From contig JAHIUU010000006.1 in assembly GCA_018817025.1 (NCBI GenBank), forward strand, positions 70,831 to 134,830: a stretch of 64,000 bases of DNA, read 5' to 3'. Below, one piece after another: positions 1-10,283 of this stretch; within the stretch, counting starts at the first letter, position 1; each line of letters begins with the position of its first letter. Source of the DNA: Candidatus Babelota bacterium. Its GTDB lineage: Bacteria > Babelota > Babeliae > Babelales > JAHIUU01. The notes beneath the pieces are model-generated. The model worked only from the letters and a program-made list of their open reading frames with translations, had not been told where the DNA came from and made no database searches. The position numbers were made by a program, and so were the translations under genes.

Positions 1-1843
1 CATGACCTTCATGCGAAAAGAATACTCCATTCTTGCAGTTGTAATCGCAATCGCCTGCATTCTCCTAACCGTCGCCGCTGACATTTTCGCCGGCCTTGCC
101 TACCTTGGAGGAGCTATTTTCTCTATGACAGCTGGATATGTCGGCATGCGCGCAGCAACGGTTGCTAACGTTGCAACAACAATGGCCGCCAAAGAAAAGG
201 GTGAGCGAGCAGCGTTTATGACAGCACTGTTCGGCGGCTCGGTTATGGGCTTTATCGTTGCAAGTCTTGGCCTTCTCGGCCTTGGCATCCTATTCGTTCT
301 TTTCTCAACAAATCCAAACGTCGATTTCGTACAAATTATTACCTGCTTCGGTATCGGAGCTAGCTCGATCGCCCTATTCGCTCGTGTCGGAGGTGGCATC
401 TATACCAAAGCTGCCGATGTTGGGGCCGACCTTGTTGGTAAAGTTGAAATGAACATCCCAGAAGACGATCCTCGTAACCCAGCAGTTATTGCTGATAACG
501 TTGGTGACTGCGTTGGGGACACCGCTGGCATGGGCGCAGACATTTTCGAATCGTACGTCGGCTCATCAATTGCTGCCATGATCTTGGCCGTAGAAGGCTA
601 TGCCGGACAGGCAAACTACCTCTCTCTTCCAATTATGCTTGCAACCATTGGGCTCCTATCGTCTATTTTGGGATTATTCTCTCTCTATTTCTTCAGAGCA
701 AAACTTGCCTCTATGCTTCACGGCGCAACCTATGTCGCAATTGCAGCGTTCCTCGGCAGCTCATGCTGGTATATACGCTACGCACAAATCGCACCTAAAA
801 TTTTTGGTGCAATCGTACTAGGTGCAATGTCGGGCGTCGTAATCGGTCTCATTACCGACTACTACACAAGCCGTGGCCCAATAAGAAAACTGGCTGAGGC
901 ATCGCAATCAGGTGCAGCAACCAATCTAATCTATGGATTGGCTCTTGGTTTCGAATCGATTGTATTGCCGGTTTGGGCAATCGCGGCAGTCATTTTCATC
1001 TCATATAAATTCTTTGGTGGTCTTTTTGGTGTCGCAATATCAGCAACATCAATGCTCGCAACGGTCGGCATAACAATGTCTGTCGACGCGTATGGTCCAA
1101 TCGCAGATAACGCAGGCGGTATTTCAGAGATGTCAGGCTTTGGACCAGACGTCAGAAAGATTACCGACAAGCTAGACTCTCTTGGTAACACAACCGCAGC
1201 ACTTGGTAAAGGATTCGCAATCGGTTCTGCAGCACTAACAGCACTCGCAATGTTTGCTGCTTACTCACAAAAAGCTAACATCGCAACGCTGGACCTACTC
1301 AATCCGCTCGTTATAGCTGGCATGTTCGTTGGTGGCACGATGCCATTCTTATTTTCATCCATGACCATGCGTTCCGTTGGAAAAGCTGCCTGGAAAATGG
1401 TGATCGAAGTCAGAAGACAATTTAAAGAAATCAAAGGACTTTCTGATGGAACAGCAGAAGCTGACTACCAACGCTGCATAGAAATCAGCACCAACTCAGC
1501 TCTCAAAGAGATGATTCTTCCTGGAGTAATCACAATCAGCGCACCAATAATTGTAAAGTTCGCATTCGGCGCATCAGGAAATCTGGCTCTCGGTGGCTTC
1601 CTTGCCGGAGCAACCTTGGCTGGCGTGCTGCTTGCGCTTACCATGGCAAATGGCGGTGGTGCATGGGATAACGCAAAGAAATATATCGAAGCGGGCCATT
1701 TTGGCGGCAAAGGCTCTGAAGCTCACAAGGCTGCTGTGGTCGGCGACACAGTCGGAGACCCGTTCAAAGATACTTCGGGCCCATCCCTTAATATATTGAT
1801 TAAACTCATGGCTATTATTTCATTGCTACTCGCAACATTTTAG
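1..1843 (+). CDS. hppA: Membrane-bound proton/sodium-translocating pyrophosphatase, 5'-truncated
   Basis: Hydrolyses pyrophosphate and pumps H+ or Na+ across the membrane. The readable 613 residues form many hydrophobic helices. The PPi/Mg binding block at about residues 139-185 includes [31 protein letters not shown] and GADIFES, and a second acidic block near the C-terminus includes [17 protein letters not shown]. The first visible residues ([12 protein letters not shown]) match the part of the family that follows the first helix, so roughly 50 N-terminal residues lie before the window and the ATG at base 2 is probably internal. The motif [18 protein letters not shown] has Ala where K+-independent enzymes have Lys, which suggests a K+-dependent enzyme. 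Pump ion (H+ or Na+) cannot be told from this. A HEPN gene follows 9 bp downstream. Confidence 0.95.
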   Translation, partial: MTFMRKEYSILAVVIAIACILLTVAADIFAGLAYLGGAIFSMTAGYVGMRAATVANVATTMAAKEKGERAAFMTALFGGSVMGFIVASLGLLGLGILFVLFSTNPNVDFVQIITCFGIGASSIALFARVGGGIYTKAADVGADLVGKVEMNIPEDDPRNPAVIADNVGDCVGDTAGMGADIFESYVGSSIAAMILAVEGYAGQANYLSLPIMLATIGLLSSILGLFSLYFFRAKLASMLHGATYVAIAAFLGSSCWYIRYAQIAPKIFGAIVLGAMSGVVIGLITDYYTSRGPIRKLAEASQSGAATNLIYGLALGFESIVLPVWAIAAVIFISYKFFGGLFGVAISATSMLATVGITMSVDAYGPIADNAGGISEMSGFGPDVRKITDKLDSLGNTTAALGKGFAIGSAALTALAMFAAYSQKANIATLDLLNPLVIAGMFVGGTMPFLFSSMTMRSVGKAAWKMVIEVRRQFKEIKGLSDGTAEADYQRCIEISTNSALKEMILPGVITISAPIIVKFAFGASGNLALGGFLAGATLAGVLLALTMANGGGAWDNAKKYIEAGHFGGKGSEAHKAAVVGDTVGDPFKDTSGPSLNILIKLMAIISLLLATF

Positions 1844-1852
1844 GGGATCGCC

Positions 1853-2257
1853 ATGACAAGCAACATCGAAAACGAAGTTGTTGTTTTAGGAAACTTAATC
1901 ATAACGCCACTGATCAAAGCTCATGACTCCTTAAAAAAAGCCCTCGTTCAGGCATCAACCGAATTGGAGCGCGATGGAGCAATTCAACGTTTCGAATTCA
2001 CCTATGAGCTGTTTTGGAAAACGCTCAAAAAGATACTGAAATTCAAAGGGATAATGGTCAACAACCCTAGAGATGTCTTTCGCCAGGCAGCAAAAGAAGG
2101 CCTAATCGAAGAAGTCGAATTTTGGTTCGAAGCTATAAAACAAAGAAACATCACGACCCATATATATAGTGAACAATATTCAATAGAAGTTTTTGAGTTT
2201 ATTCCTAGATTTGAAATAGAACTATCAAAAGCCCTAGCCAAAATCAGGCAACTGTGA
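1853..2257 (+). CDS. HEPN-fold nucleotidyltransferase substrate-binding protein (HI0074 family)
   Basis: A 134-residue all-helical protein of the HI0074 type, the usual partner of a minimal nucleotidyltransferase. The HEPN catalytic-type motif R-N-x3-H is present at residues 98-103 (RNITTH). In related pairs the HEPN protein is an RNase toxin silenced by AMPylation from its MNT partner; other HI0074 members have no proven toxicity. Its stop overlaps the GTG start of the MNT gene by 4 bp, so the two are translationally coupled. Function as a toxin is inference; family assignment is fairly secure. Confidence 0.85.
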   Translation: MTSNIENEVVVLGNLIITPLIKAHDSLKKALVQASTELERDGAIQRFEFTYELFWKTLKKILKFKGIMVNNPRDVFRQAAKEGLIEEVEFWFEAIKQRNITTHIYSEQYSIEVFEFIPRFEIELSKALAKIRQL

Positions 2258-2547
2258 AAAAGACATCAAAACAAGAAGCTGTTATTCTCAAAGAGATATT
2301 TAAGAATATTTCTAACGTGTATATCTTTGGTTCTCGTGTCCAGGGTTCACACGGTAAGTTTTCGGATCTTGATATTTGCCTAAAAGATACGATTTCAGCT
2401 TCAGAGTATGTACTTCTTGAAGAAAAGCTAGAGAACAGCGACCTCCCATTCTCTGTCGATATTATTGAGTACGACAAAATTAATGATTCATTTAAAAAAA
2501 TAATTGATCAAGAGGGAATCCCTCTTGATCAATTTCTTATCAGTTAA
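2254..2547 (+). CDS. Minimal nucleotidyltransferase (MNT/HI0073-like)
   Basis: A 97-residue polymerase-beta-fold nucleotidyltransferase. It has the motif GSRVQGSHGKFSDLD at residues 26-40, with catalytic Asp38 and Asp40, and a third acidic residue in VDII at about Asp69. It starts with GTG and overlaps the upstream HEPN gene by 4 bp. In characterised HEPN/MNT toxin-antitoxin pairs this protein is the antitoxin that AMPylates the HEPN toxin. Its last codons lie inside a perfect 15-bp hairpin that also serves as a likely terminator for the convergent gene; the two coding regions overlap by 8 bp at their ends. Confidence 0.88.
   Translation: MKKTSKQEAVILKEIFKNISNVYIFGSRVQGSHGKFSDLDICLKDTISASEYVLLEEKLENSDLPFSVDIIEYDKINDSFKKIIDQEGIPLDQFLIS
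2502..2534 (-). terminator. Hairpin terminator for the minus-strand 417-aa gene, inside the MNT coding end
   Basis: Perfect 15-bp inverted repeat (2502-2516 with 2520-2534) and a 3-nt loop. Read on the minus strand it is followed by a T-rich run (about 2488-2500), the form of an intrinsic terminator for the gene ending at 2540. It is also translated as the end of the plus-strand MNT protein. Confidence 0.7.
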
Positions 2548-3793
2548 TACAGCTACCAAGCTCAATAAACGCAAAATCTTCCTGCCTGATCTCATGCCTC
2601 ATGTTGCACATCACCTGCTTGTTCACAGGTTTTTCAAGCTGCTTAACAAAAATTTTAATATTTTCATTAAACCGTTTCGGATCAATTCCCCACCCATCAC
2701 AGTCTCGTGGCGCAGCAACAAAATAAAGCTCATTAAATGAAAGCAGTACCACTTGATTTTTACTGACATCAAAATCGTCCTGGTTCGTTAGGCGACGCTC
2801 AAAGACGACCTCTCCCAAAAATTTTTCGCGCTTGTCAAAAATATGCCAAGTCGTTTCGCTCTGTTCAAACGTCTCTTTTTTTTTGTTCGATAACTGAACG
2901 GTAAAAGTTTTATCAAACGCTTTGTAATCAATCCGCTCCATAAACAAATTCTTTTGCCCACACGGCACCAATGCCCGTTCACCGATACCAGATTCTGGCC
3001 CTTCTCCCTTAATAAACCAATCCCACCCCTGTGAATAATACTTCGGCTGCGTCGGCAACAATGGGTCAATCACTCTAATATTATAAATTCCATGCTTTAT
3101 CAGTTGATAAATATCGGTCCCACCCGCAACATACACGATCTCTTTGCCAGCATCAGCCTGCTCCCGTAAGCCCGCCAGGCACGCTCCGTGCCAATGCTGC
3201 CAACCAATCTCAGCAAGATTAGACCACATCACCGAATAAAAAAAACGAACAATCGGATAATCTTTAGGAGTTTTTAGCATTTTTTTAAATGCTAAAAACG
3301 TTTCTTTATTAAAGCAGTACTCGAAAAAATTATTAGCTACCGTGAATAAAAATTCGTCTTTTCCTTCATCATCTTCCTGATCAAACAAAAAATCTACCCA
3401 CTCTTCATGTTTTTTAGATACCGTATTAATACCTTGCTTATTTTCTATTTTATTAAGTGGCTCACTTGCAACGCCATTATCCCGTAAATACTCGACTAGT
3501 TGACCGATATCACGTTCCAAAAGCGAATAAATATGGGCAAACGTTCTCTGAAGTTCTTTTTCTGAAGGCAAAGAATAACGGGCAAGAAAATCATTTAAAA
3601 TCGAAACATTAAAAAAACCTGCCATCGCCTGCAGCTCTATAATTTGCTTCTTCATTCTTTTTTTCAATTTTGTAATATTCTTTTTAGAAAGCTGCTCAAA
3701 CATTGAATCAATACGAACACGATTAAAAACAACCTGGTCGTCAACCCAATTTTTAAAAACATCTTTTTTTATATCATGCAAATCTCGCGCCAC
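2540..3793 (-). CDS. Unrecognised 417-aa cytoplasmic protein
   Basis: I do not recognise the family. There is no signal peptide or membrane segment. The N-terminal ~150 residues are helical and Lys-rich. The middle contains VYVAGGTDIYQLIKHG followed by IRVIDPLLPTQPKYY and GWDWF, which resembles a nucleotide- or SAM-binding Rossmann strand-loop-helix, but no firm motif is present. The C-terminal third looks beta-rich. It lies alone, convergent with the HEPN/MNT pair and divergent from the DUF378 genes. A perfect 13-bp inverted repeat (3270-3299) lies within the gene. Confidence 0.75.
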   Translation of the reverse strand: MARDLHDIKKDVFKNWVDDQVVFNRVRIDSMFEQLSKKNITKLKKRMKKQIIELQAMAGFFNVSILNDFLARYSLPSEKELQRTFAHIYSLLERDIGQLVEYLRDNGVASEPLNKIENKQGINTVSKKHEEWVDFLFDQEDDEGKDEFLFTVANNFFEYCFNKETFLAFKKMLKTPKDYPIVRFFYSVMWSNLAEIGWQHWHGACLAGLREQADAGKEIVYVAGGTDIYQLIKHGIYNIRVIDPLLPTQPKYYSQGWDWFIKGEGPESGIGERALVPCGQKNLFMERIDYKAFDKTFTVQLSNKKKETFEQSETTWHIFDKREKFLGEVVFERRLTNQDDFDVSKNQVVLLSFNELYFVAAPRDCDGWGIDPKRFNENIKIFVKQLEKPVNKQVMCNMRHEIRQEDFAFIELGSCIN

Positions 3794-3928
3794 AACTCTC
3801 CCCTTTTTTTTGGAAAAATTTATTTAAAATTTATTGTAACGCGTAACTATCTTTTTGTTGAGATTATAAAAACAAATGTGCTAGCTTTCATTTGATATCA
3901 TATCAACCCCTAATACAGGAGGCATATT

Positions 3929-4147
3929 ATGTCCAGCTGTCCTATGATCTGGTTTGCTAACTTTATGAGCGCTGTAGGCGCAATCAACTGGGGACTCGTC
4001 GCATTCCTACGCTTCAACCTAGTCGAATTCATGTCCAACATAATACCAATTCCATACCTCGAGCTTGCTCTCTACAGCATCATCGCCGTATGTGGAATCT
4101 ACTCACTCCTATTTATGTTTATGAACCCATGCGCAGTGTGTAAGTAG
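3929..4147 (+). CDS. DUF378 small membrane protein, copy 1
   Basis: A 72-residue protein with two transmembrane helices and the DUF378 signature (AVGAINWGLVAF, then NLVEF, a second helix and CGIYSLL). A strong ribosome binding site (AGGAGG) lies just before the ATG. The family's function is unknown. A second copy follows 10 bp downstream, so the two are probably co-transcribed and may form a hetero-oligomer (inference). Confidence 0.88.
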   Translation: MSSCPMIWFANFMSAVGAINWGLVAFLRFNLVEFMSNIIPIPYLELALYSIIAVCGIYSLLFMFMNPCAVCK

Positions 4148-4157
4148 GAGAAATATC

Positions 4158-4349
4158 GTGACTATCATAACCTGGCTTGCATCATTCTTAAGCGCTATCG
4201 GTGCAATCAACTGGGGACTCACCAAGTTCTTCAAACTAAACCTCGTTGAATATATTTGTCGTATGGTGACAGTCGTTTACCTAGAAGAAATACTCTACGG
4301 AACGATAGCAATTTGTGGACTATACACACTGCTCAAGCTTTTTGTATAG
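4158..4349 (+). CDS. DUF378 small membrane protein, copy 2
   Basis: A 63-residue paralogue of the preceding gene, with the same AIGAINWGL...NLVEY...ICGLYTLL pattern and two helices. It starts with GTG preceded by TAGGAG. Its last 17 bases overlap the 3' end of the convergent DUF35 gene (4333 onward). Function unknown. Confidence 0.85.
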   Translation: MTIITWLASFLSAIGAINWGLTKFFKLNLVEYICRMVTVVYLEEILYGTIAICGLYTLLKLFV

Positions 4350-4707
4350 GTACAAATTTAATGCCGTAGTGAATAATGCCCTCGGGGCCGTCCTCGGACA
4401 ACAACCGAAAGACTGCCCTGACAGGCATACCTATGTACAAATCGCAAAGCTTAACATCAGTTATTTGCGCTAAAATCTTGACCCCCTCTTCAAGCATAAC
4501 TAATCCCAAACAGCGAGATCCGATACTCGTAAACGTCAGAAGCATCCCCTTACCCAAAAAACGTTTCTTCTCAAATTCTATTGAACCACAAGAACAAAGA
4601 TATTTTTTCGGATAATACTTTTTCTTACAAGCAACACAAACACACCCACATAACGCATGCGTTTGCTTATAGTTTCTCCAACCAACAATAGGTCCAAACT
4701 GTTTCAT
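4333..4707 (-). CDS. DUF35 zinc-ribbon/OB-fold acyl-CoA-associated protein
   Basis: About 124 residues with the DUF35 layout: a rubredoxin-like zinc ribbon (CVCVACKKKYYPKKYLCSC, Cys pairs about 15 residues apart) followed by an OB-fold. I chose the ATG at 4707 over an upstream one because it overlaps the thiolase stop as ATGA. In archaea a DUF35 protein bridges acetoacetyl-CoA thiolase and HMG-CoA synthase in one complex and channels the intermediate. Its position directly after those two genes argues for the same scaffold role here. Confidence 0.85.
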   Translation of the reverse strand: MKQFGPIVGWRNYKQTHALCGCVCVACKKKYYPKKYLCSCGSIEFEKKRFLGKGMLLTFTSIGSRCLGLVMLEEGVKILAQITDVKLCDLYIGMPVRAVFRLLSEDGPEGIIHYGIKFVPIQKA

Positions 4708-5828
4708 AGCTTTTCTCGATTCAATACATGCACCACAGCTGTCGAACCGCATCCTCCAACATTGTGCGTCAACCCAACCGACCCGATCCCCTCGCGCAAC
4801 TGTTGCACAACCGCAACGACCTGAGCGACTCCTGTCGCTCCAACCGGATGGCCTCGAGACTTCAAGCCCCCAGACCTATTTACTATCAAGTCATTATCAA
4901 TCGAAACCGAACCTATACCAAAACCCTTTTTATAAAATCCAAGATCTTCAAGCGCAAGCAGTTGCGTGATCGAAAAAGCATCATGCAATTCAATAAGATC
5001 AACATCGTCTGTATCTATCCCAGCCATCGCATATGCTTTTTTAGCCGCAAGCTTCGTCGCCCTCCATGTCAACAAATCTTCTCGCTCACTAAGCATCATA
5101 GTGTCGGTCGCCTGACCCGATCCAATAATAAAAACGTGATCATTGCCCAATCGTCTTGCAACATCCTCACGACACAACACAAGTGATGCAGCACCATCAC
5201 TAATAGGCGAACAATCAAGCAATGTTAATGGATCGGCAATCATAGGCGCGTTAATAACATCATCTACCGTTATTTTTTTTTGAAAGTGTCCAAGTGAGTT
5301 TGTGAAACCATGATCGTGGTTCATAACGCTAACCTGCGCAAGCTGTCCCCTCGATAACCCATACGTATGCATATACAAACGAGCGATAAGCGCGTTGAGC
5401 GCGGCAAACGTTATCCCATGGATCTGTTCAAACTCATGAGACGCAGCCGAAACAAGCCCGTCCGCTACCTGCTGGCTCCCCACATCGGTCATCTTTTCAA
5501 CGCCACTAACCAAAACAATATCTGCTTGACCCGACTCTATCGCCATAATAGCGGCACGCACCGCTAACCCTCCGGATGCACATGCACCTTCAACCACCGT
5601 GCTCGGTACCTGCAAACCCAAAACTTCTGCCGCGATAACCCCAATATTAGACTGATTTAAAAAGAGACCTGCACACATCGTACCAGTAAAAATTTCATCG
5701 ATTTCTGATACAGCTATCCCTGCATCACGAATTGCCGAAAGTTGCGACCGCACTAAAAGATCCGGTAATGATTGATCCCACAGCTCACCAAATTTTGTCT
5801 GCGCTACTCCCAAGACTGCTATTTTCAT
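4704..5828 (-). CDS. Acetoacetyl-CoA thiolase, archaeal/SCP-x-like type
   Basis: Condenses two acetyl-CoA to acetoacetyl-CoA, the first step of the mevalonate pathway. It has 374 residues with the nucleophile Cys83 in EGACASGG, a catalytic His in GGLKSRGHPVGATG and the C-terminal Cys in NVGGCGSTA. The N-terminal sequence (VLGVAQTKFGELWDQSL) and length are those of archaeal and SCP-x-like thiolases rather than bacterial AtoB/PhaA (about 393 residues). It lies 12 bp after HMG-CoA synthase, with a GGGTGG ribosome binding site, and its TGA overlaps the DUF35 start. Confidence 0.9.
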   Translation of the reverse strand: MKIAVLGVAQTKFGELWDQSLPDLLVRSQLSAIRDAGIAVSEIDEIFTGTMCAGLFLNQSNIGVIAAEVLGLQVPSTVVEGACASGGLAVRAAIMAIESGQADIVLVSGVEKMTDVGSQQVADGLVSAASHEFEQIHGITFAALNALIARLYMHTYGLSRGQLAQVSVMNHDHGFTNSLGHFQKKITVDDVINAPMIADPLTLLDCSPISDGAASLVLCREDVARRLGNDHVFIIGSGQATDTMMLSEREDLLTWRATKLAAKKAYAMAGIDTDDVDLIELHDAFSITQLLALEDLGFYKKGFGIGSVSIDNDLIVNRSGGLKSRGHPVGATGVAQVVAVVQQLREGIGSVGLTHNVGGCGSTAVVHVLNREKL

Positions 5829-5840
5829 AGAACCACCCTA

Positions 5841-6758
5841 TCACCGCTGTTTTCGTTTGACCGTCAAAACAAACGCATCACTCCCACTTCCGCTACCATA
5901 ACTAACAAGTAAGATTTTTTGCTCTGGTCGGGCACAATCAAGAACAGCAGCAAGACCCAACAACGAACAAGCACTATATGAATTGCCAACTAACTCAACC
6001 ACCAACCCTGGTTTAAGCTGCTCCATCGTAAATCCTAAACGCTTTGCAACTTGTTTCGGAAATTTCCCATTAGGTTGGTGAAACACAACATATGAAAAAT
6101 CTTCAGGATTCAAGCCGGTCTTATCCATAATCTTTTGCGCCGCGCACATAACATGCTTAAAATATGATGGCTCACCGGTAAATCGATTGGTGTGTTCCGG
6201 GTATGGCTGCAGATTTCGTCGCCAAAAATCCGGTGTGTTGGTTGTAATTGATACCATTGCATCAATCGTCGCAAGCAACTCCTGCTCTACTGCTCCAATA
6301 AGAAACGCTGCCCCCGCGGCACTGGCACTGTGCTCCAACACATCACCCTGCTTCGCTTGCGCCGTATCAGCGCCTACGGCAAGGGCGTATCCGGTCATAC
6401 TCGCTTTGACCAACCCGTAACACAACTGAATCGCGGCAGTGCCACCTTTACAGGCAAACTCAAGATCAGCAGTCATAAGATCTTCGCTAAAATCGAGCGC
6501 ACTCGTGATAATCGTTGAGGTCGGCTTAACCGCGTACGGGTGGCTCTCGCTACCAACATACAAAGCACCAATATTTTCTTTTTCTATACTGGAACTCGCT
6601 AGGGCTTGCTTAACCGCAGCAACCGCTATTGTTGCTGCATCCTCATCACTACCGGGCACCGATCTTGTTTTGATACCAAGACGAGTAGCGAACGGCTCAG
6701 TAACCGATACACGCCGCTTCGGAACATATATCCCGTAACCAACAATACCAACGATCAT
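5841..6758 (-). CDS. Hydroxymethylglutaryl-CoA synthase, archaeal-type, short
   Basis: Condenses acetoacetyl-CoA with acetyl-CoA to HMG-CoA. The catalytic Cys103 lies in EFACKGGTAA and the catalytic His227 in VVFHQPNGKFPK. GIVGYGIYVP at the N-terminus and GSGSGSDAF near the C-terminus are typical of the archaeal subfamily. At 305 residues it is about 40 shorter than archaeal relatives: it stops soon after GSGSGSDAF, where they have a further tail, and a short N-terminal stretch is also missing. The start overlaps the HMG-CoA reductase stop (ATGA), showing tight coupling. Confidence 0.9.
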   Translation of the reverse strand: MIVGIVGYGIYVPKRRVSVTEPFATRLGIKTRSVPGSDEDAATIAVAAVKQALASSSIEKENIGALYVGSESHPYAVKPTSTIITSALDFSEDLMTADLEFACKGGTAAIQLCYGLVKASMTGYALAVGADTAQAKQGDVLEHSASAAGAAFLIGAVEQELLATIDAMVSITTNTPDFWRRNLQPYPEHTNRFTGEPSYFKHVMCAAQKIMDKTGLNPEDFSYVVFHQPNGKFPKQVAKRLGFTMEQLKPGLVVELVGNSYSACSLLGLAAVLDCARPEQKILLVSYGSGSGSDAFVLTVKRKQR

Positions 6759-8029
6759 CCTGATGTATTCCTCTCACTTACCAGCGCCCTCGCTCGACTG
6801 ACAGAAATATCTCCTTCATCGATCATCTGTTTCGCAATCGAGTCAACGAACTCTCTTGGAGCCCCAGCCGCCATCGCAATGTTTTTGCTATGCAACCGCA
6901 TGTGCCCCTTTGAAATCCCTTCGCTGACAAGAGCTCGAAGCGCTGCAAAATTTTGCGCCAATCCAACCGCCCCCATCACACAAGCAAGCTCAGATGCCGT
7001 TTCAACCCCCAAAATCTTGAGACAAATTTTCGCTACCGGATGACACTGTGTAATCCCACCAACCATCCCAACCGCAAGAGGAAGCTCTAGCTCGCCAACC
7101 AAGTTGCCATTCGCATCTTTTTCATAAGAAGTAAGCGGAGCATAGCCGTTCGAGGCAAGTGATGCATAGGCGTGTGCACCTGCCTCAATCGCACGAAAAT
7201 CATTTCCGGTTGCAAGCGCAACTGCGTCAATTCCGTTCATAATCCCTTTGTTATGCGTTGCACAACGGAACGGGTCTACGCAAGCCCATTCATACGCATC
7301 TAAAATAGATTCTATCACCTCAGAGCCAATCGATTCACAAGGCCAAACCACTCGTGCATGCACCATTCGATTTACCGTTAAATTGGAAACGATCCGCAAT
7401 CCAGCACGCCCGCCCGTTATCGCCTCAAGCTTGCGCGTTATCTTCTCACCCATCACATTAACAATATTTGCTCCCATCGCATCTTGAACATCAACCATCA
7501 AATGAACAATCAGCATAGCTCCACGATCTGTAGCAAGATATCGGCACATAATATCACAAGCACCACCACCAACCGAAATCAAAACAGGATCACAACTGTT
7601 TGCAAGCGCAAGCAACTCTTGTTTAGCAGACTCTATTGCCAAAATAGCATGGTCACCGTCGGAAATATTCTTAAGCTGAACCTGGCCAATCATAATAGGA
7701 TTGGTCGTCGTCACCGAAAATCCCCCTGTGTGTCGAGCAAGTTTAGCCGCATATGACGCAGCAGCAACAACACTCGACTCCTCAATCGCCATCGGAACAA
7801 AGTAATTTTTTTCATTTATTAAAAAGTGAAGGGCAATTCCCAGCGGAACGGGAAAACTTGAAACCACATTCTCAATCATGCGGTTGGCTCGATCAAAATC
7901 AAGGGCCCTACAATCCTGTAACAAAGAACATTCTTCTTTTGAAAGACTGGAAAAGTCCTGTACAACCTTTAATCTCTGAGTCTGCGTTTTTTTGTAAAAT
8001 CCGTTGATACTACTTGTTTTACCAATCAT
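6755..8029 (-). CDS. Hydroxymethylglutaryl-CoA reductase, class II
   Basis: Reduces HMG-CoA to mevalonate. The 424 residues carry the HMG-CoA reductase motifs in order: EESSVVAAASYAAK (catalytic Glu), DAMGANIVN (substrate/cofactor loop), HNKGIMNGIDAV (catalytic Lys) and a C-terminal GHMRLHSKN with the catalytic His. There are no membrane segments, and the spacing is that of the soluble class II enzyme. It is the first gene of the HMGR, HMGCS, thiolase, DUF35 operon, divergent from groES across 284 bp. Biosynthetic direction is inferred from the neighbours and from the kinases at 39.5-41.3 kb. Confidence 0.93.
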   Translation of the reverse strand: MIGKTSSINGFYKKTQTQRLKVVQDFSSLSKEECSLLQDCRALDFDRANRMIENVVSSFPVPLGIALHFLINEKNYFVPMAIEESSVVAAASYAAKLARHTGGFSVTTTNPIMIGQVQLKNISDGDHAILAIESAKQELLALANSCDPVLISVGGGACDIMCRYLATDRGAMLIVHLMVDVQDAMGANIVNVMGEKITRKLEAITGGRAGLRIVSNLTVNRMVHARVVWPCESIGSEVIESILDAYEWACVDPFRCATHNKGIMNGIDAVALATGNDFRAIEAGAHAYASLASNGYAPLTSYEKDANGNLVGELELPLAVGMVGGITQCHPVAKICLKILGVETASELACVMGAVGLAQNFAALRALVSEGISKGHMRLHSKNIAMAAGAPREFVDSIAKQMIDEGDISVSRARALVSERNTSG

Positions 8030-8213
8030 ATACGCTCATTTACACGCTAAAAATCATACCAATTTATAAAAAAATCAATATATAGAAAAATAACACTATT
8101 GTCTCCCCGCGACTTCCCATGGCAATGCCCAAGAAAAAATATTTTATAATAGCAAACAAGCAAATCTAAGCTTTTGTAATAGAAAATCTTAGTCTGGTTC
8201 TATAAAATTTTTC

Positions 8214-8241
8214 TTGACATCACACCCTAATCACCTACTAT
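8214..8241 (+). promoter_or_regulatory. Sigma-70-type promoter of groES-groEL
   Basis: Consensus -35 TTGACA at 8214-8219, a 16-nt spacer and -10 TACTAT at 8236-8241. No CIRCE inverted repeat is visible between here and the groES start, so HrcA control is not supported by the sequence. Confidence 0.75.
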
Positions 8242-8313
8242 TAATCATAGTTTTGCTATCAAAATCATACGTTTTAAATTTCATTTTTTTTACATCGATA
8301 GGAGGAAACGCAA

Positions 8314-8580
8314 ATGGCAAATATTAAGCCTTTGTCCGATCGTATTCTAGCCAAGCGGCTGGAAAGTGAGCAAACAACAGCAGCTGGAATCATTATTCCT
8401 GACACCGCGCAGGAAAAAACACAGCTCGGCACCGCAGTTGCCGTAGGCAAGGAAAGTAAGGCTGTCAAAAAAGATGACACGATCATCTTCGGAAAATACT
8501 CTGGGACAGAAGTCCAGTTTGACGGCGAAGAATACCTCATCCTGAAAGAAGAAGAAGTTTTAGGAATCGTTGAAAAATAA
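8314..8580 (+). CDS. groES: Co-chaperonin GroES
   Basis: The 10-kDa lid of the GroEL folding chamber. The 88 residues include the N-terminal IKPLSDRILAKR and the mobile loop TAAGIIIPDTA that docks on GroEL, and end in LKEEEVLGIVEK. It is a little shorter than the usual 94-97 residues. A strong AGGAGG site lies 9 nt before the ATG. groEL follows 18 bp downstream. Confidence 0.97.
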   Translation: MANIKPLSDRILAKRLESEQTTAAGIIIPDTAQEKTQLGTAVAVGKESKAVKKDDTIIFGKYSGTEVQFDGEEYLILKEEEVLGIVEK

Positions 8581-10230
<1,650 letters not shown>

Positions 10231-10247
10231 AATTTCTTGTTCAGGAC

Positions 10248-10283
10248 TATAAAGGGCGTCGTTTTTACACGACGCCCTTTATA
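10248..10283 (+). terminator. Terminator after groEL, shared with the convergent gene
   Basis: A perfect 15-bp inverted repeat (10248-10262 with 10269-10283) encloses a 6-nt loop. The stem is GC-rich in its inner part and A/T at its base, so both strands get a short U-rich tail. The stop codon of the convergent zinc-finger gene lies inside the right arm. Confidence 0.8.

Noticed and set aside
4728..5186. 152-aa plus-strand ORF
   Set aside because: It is a shadow of the thiolase gene, whose catalytic motifs are all on the minus strand.
8030..8313. CIRCE element before groES
   Set aside because: The TTAGCACTC-N9-GAGTGCTAA repeat was looked for and is absent; only a normal promoter is present.
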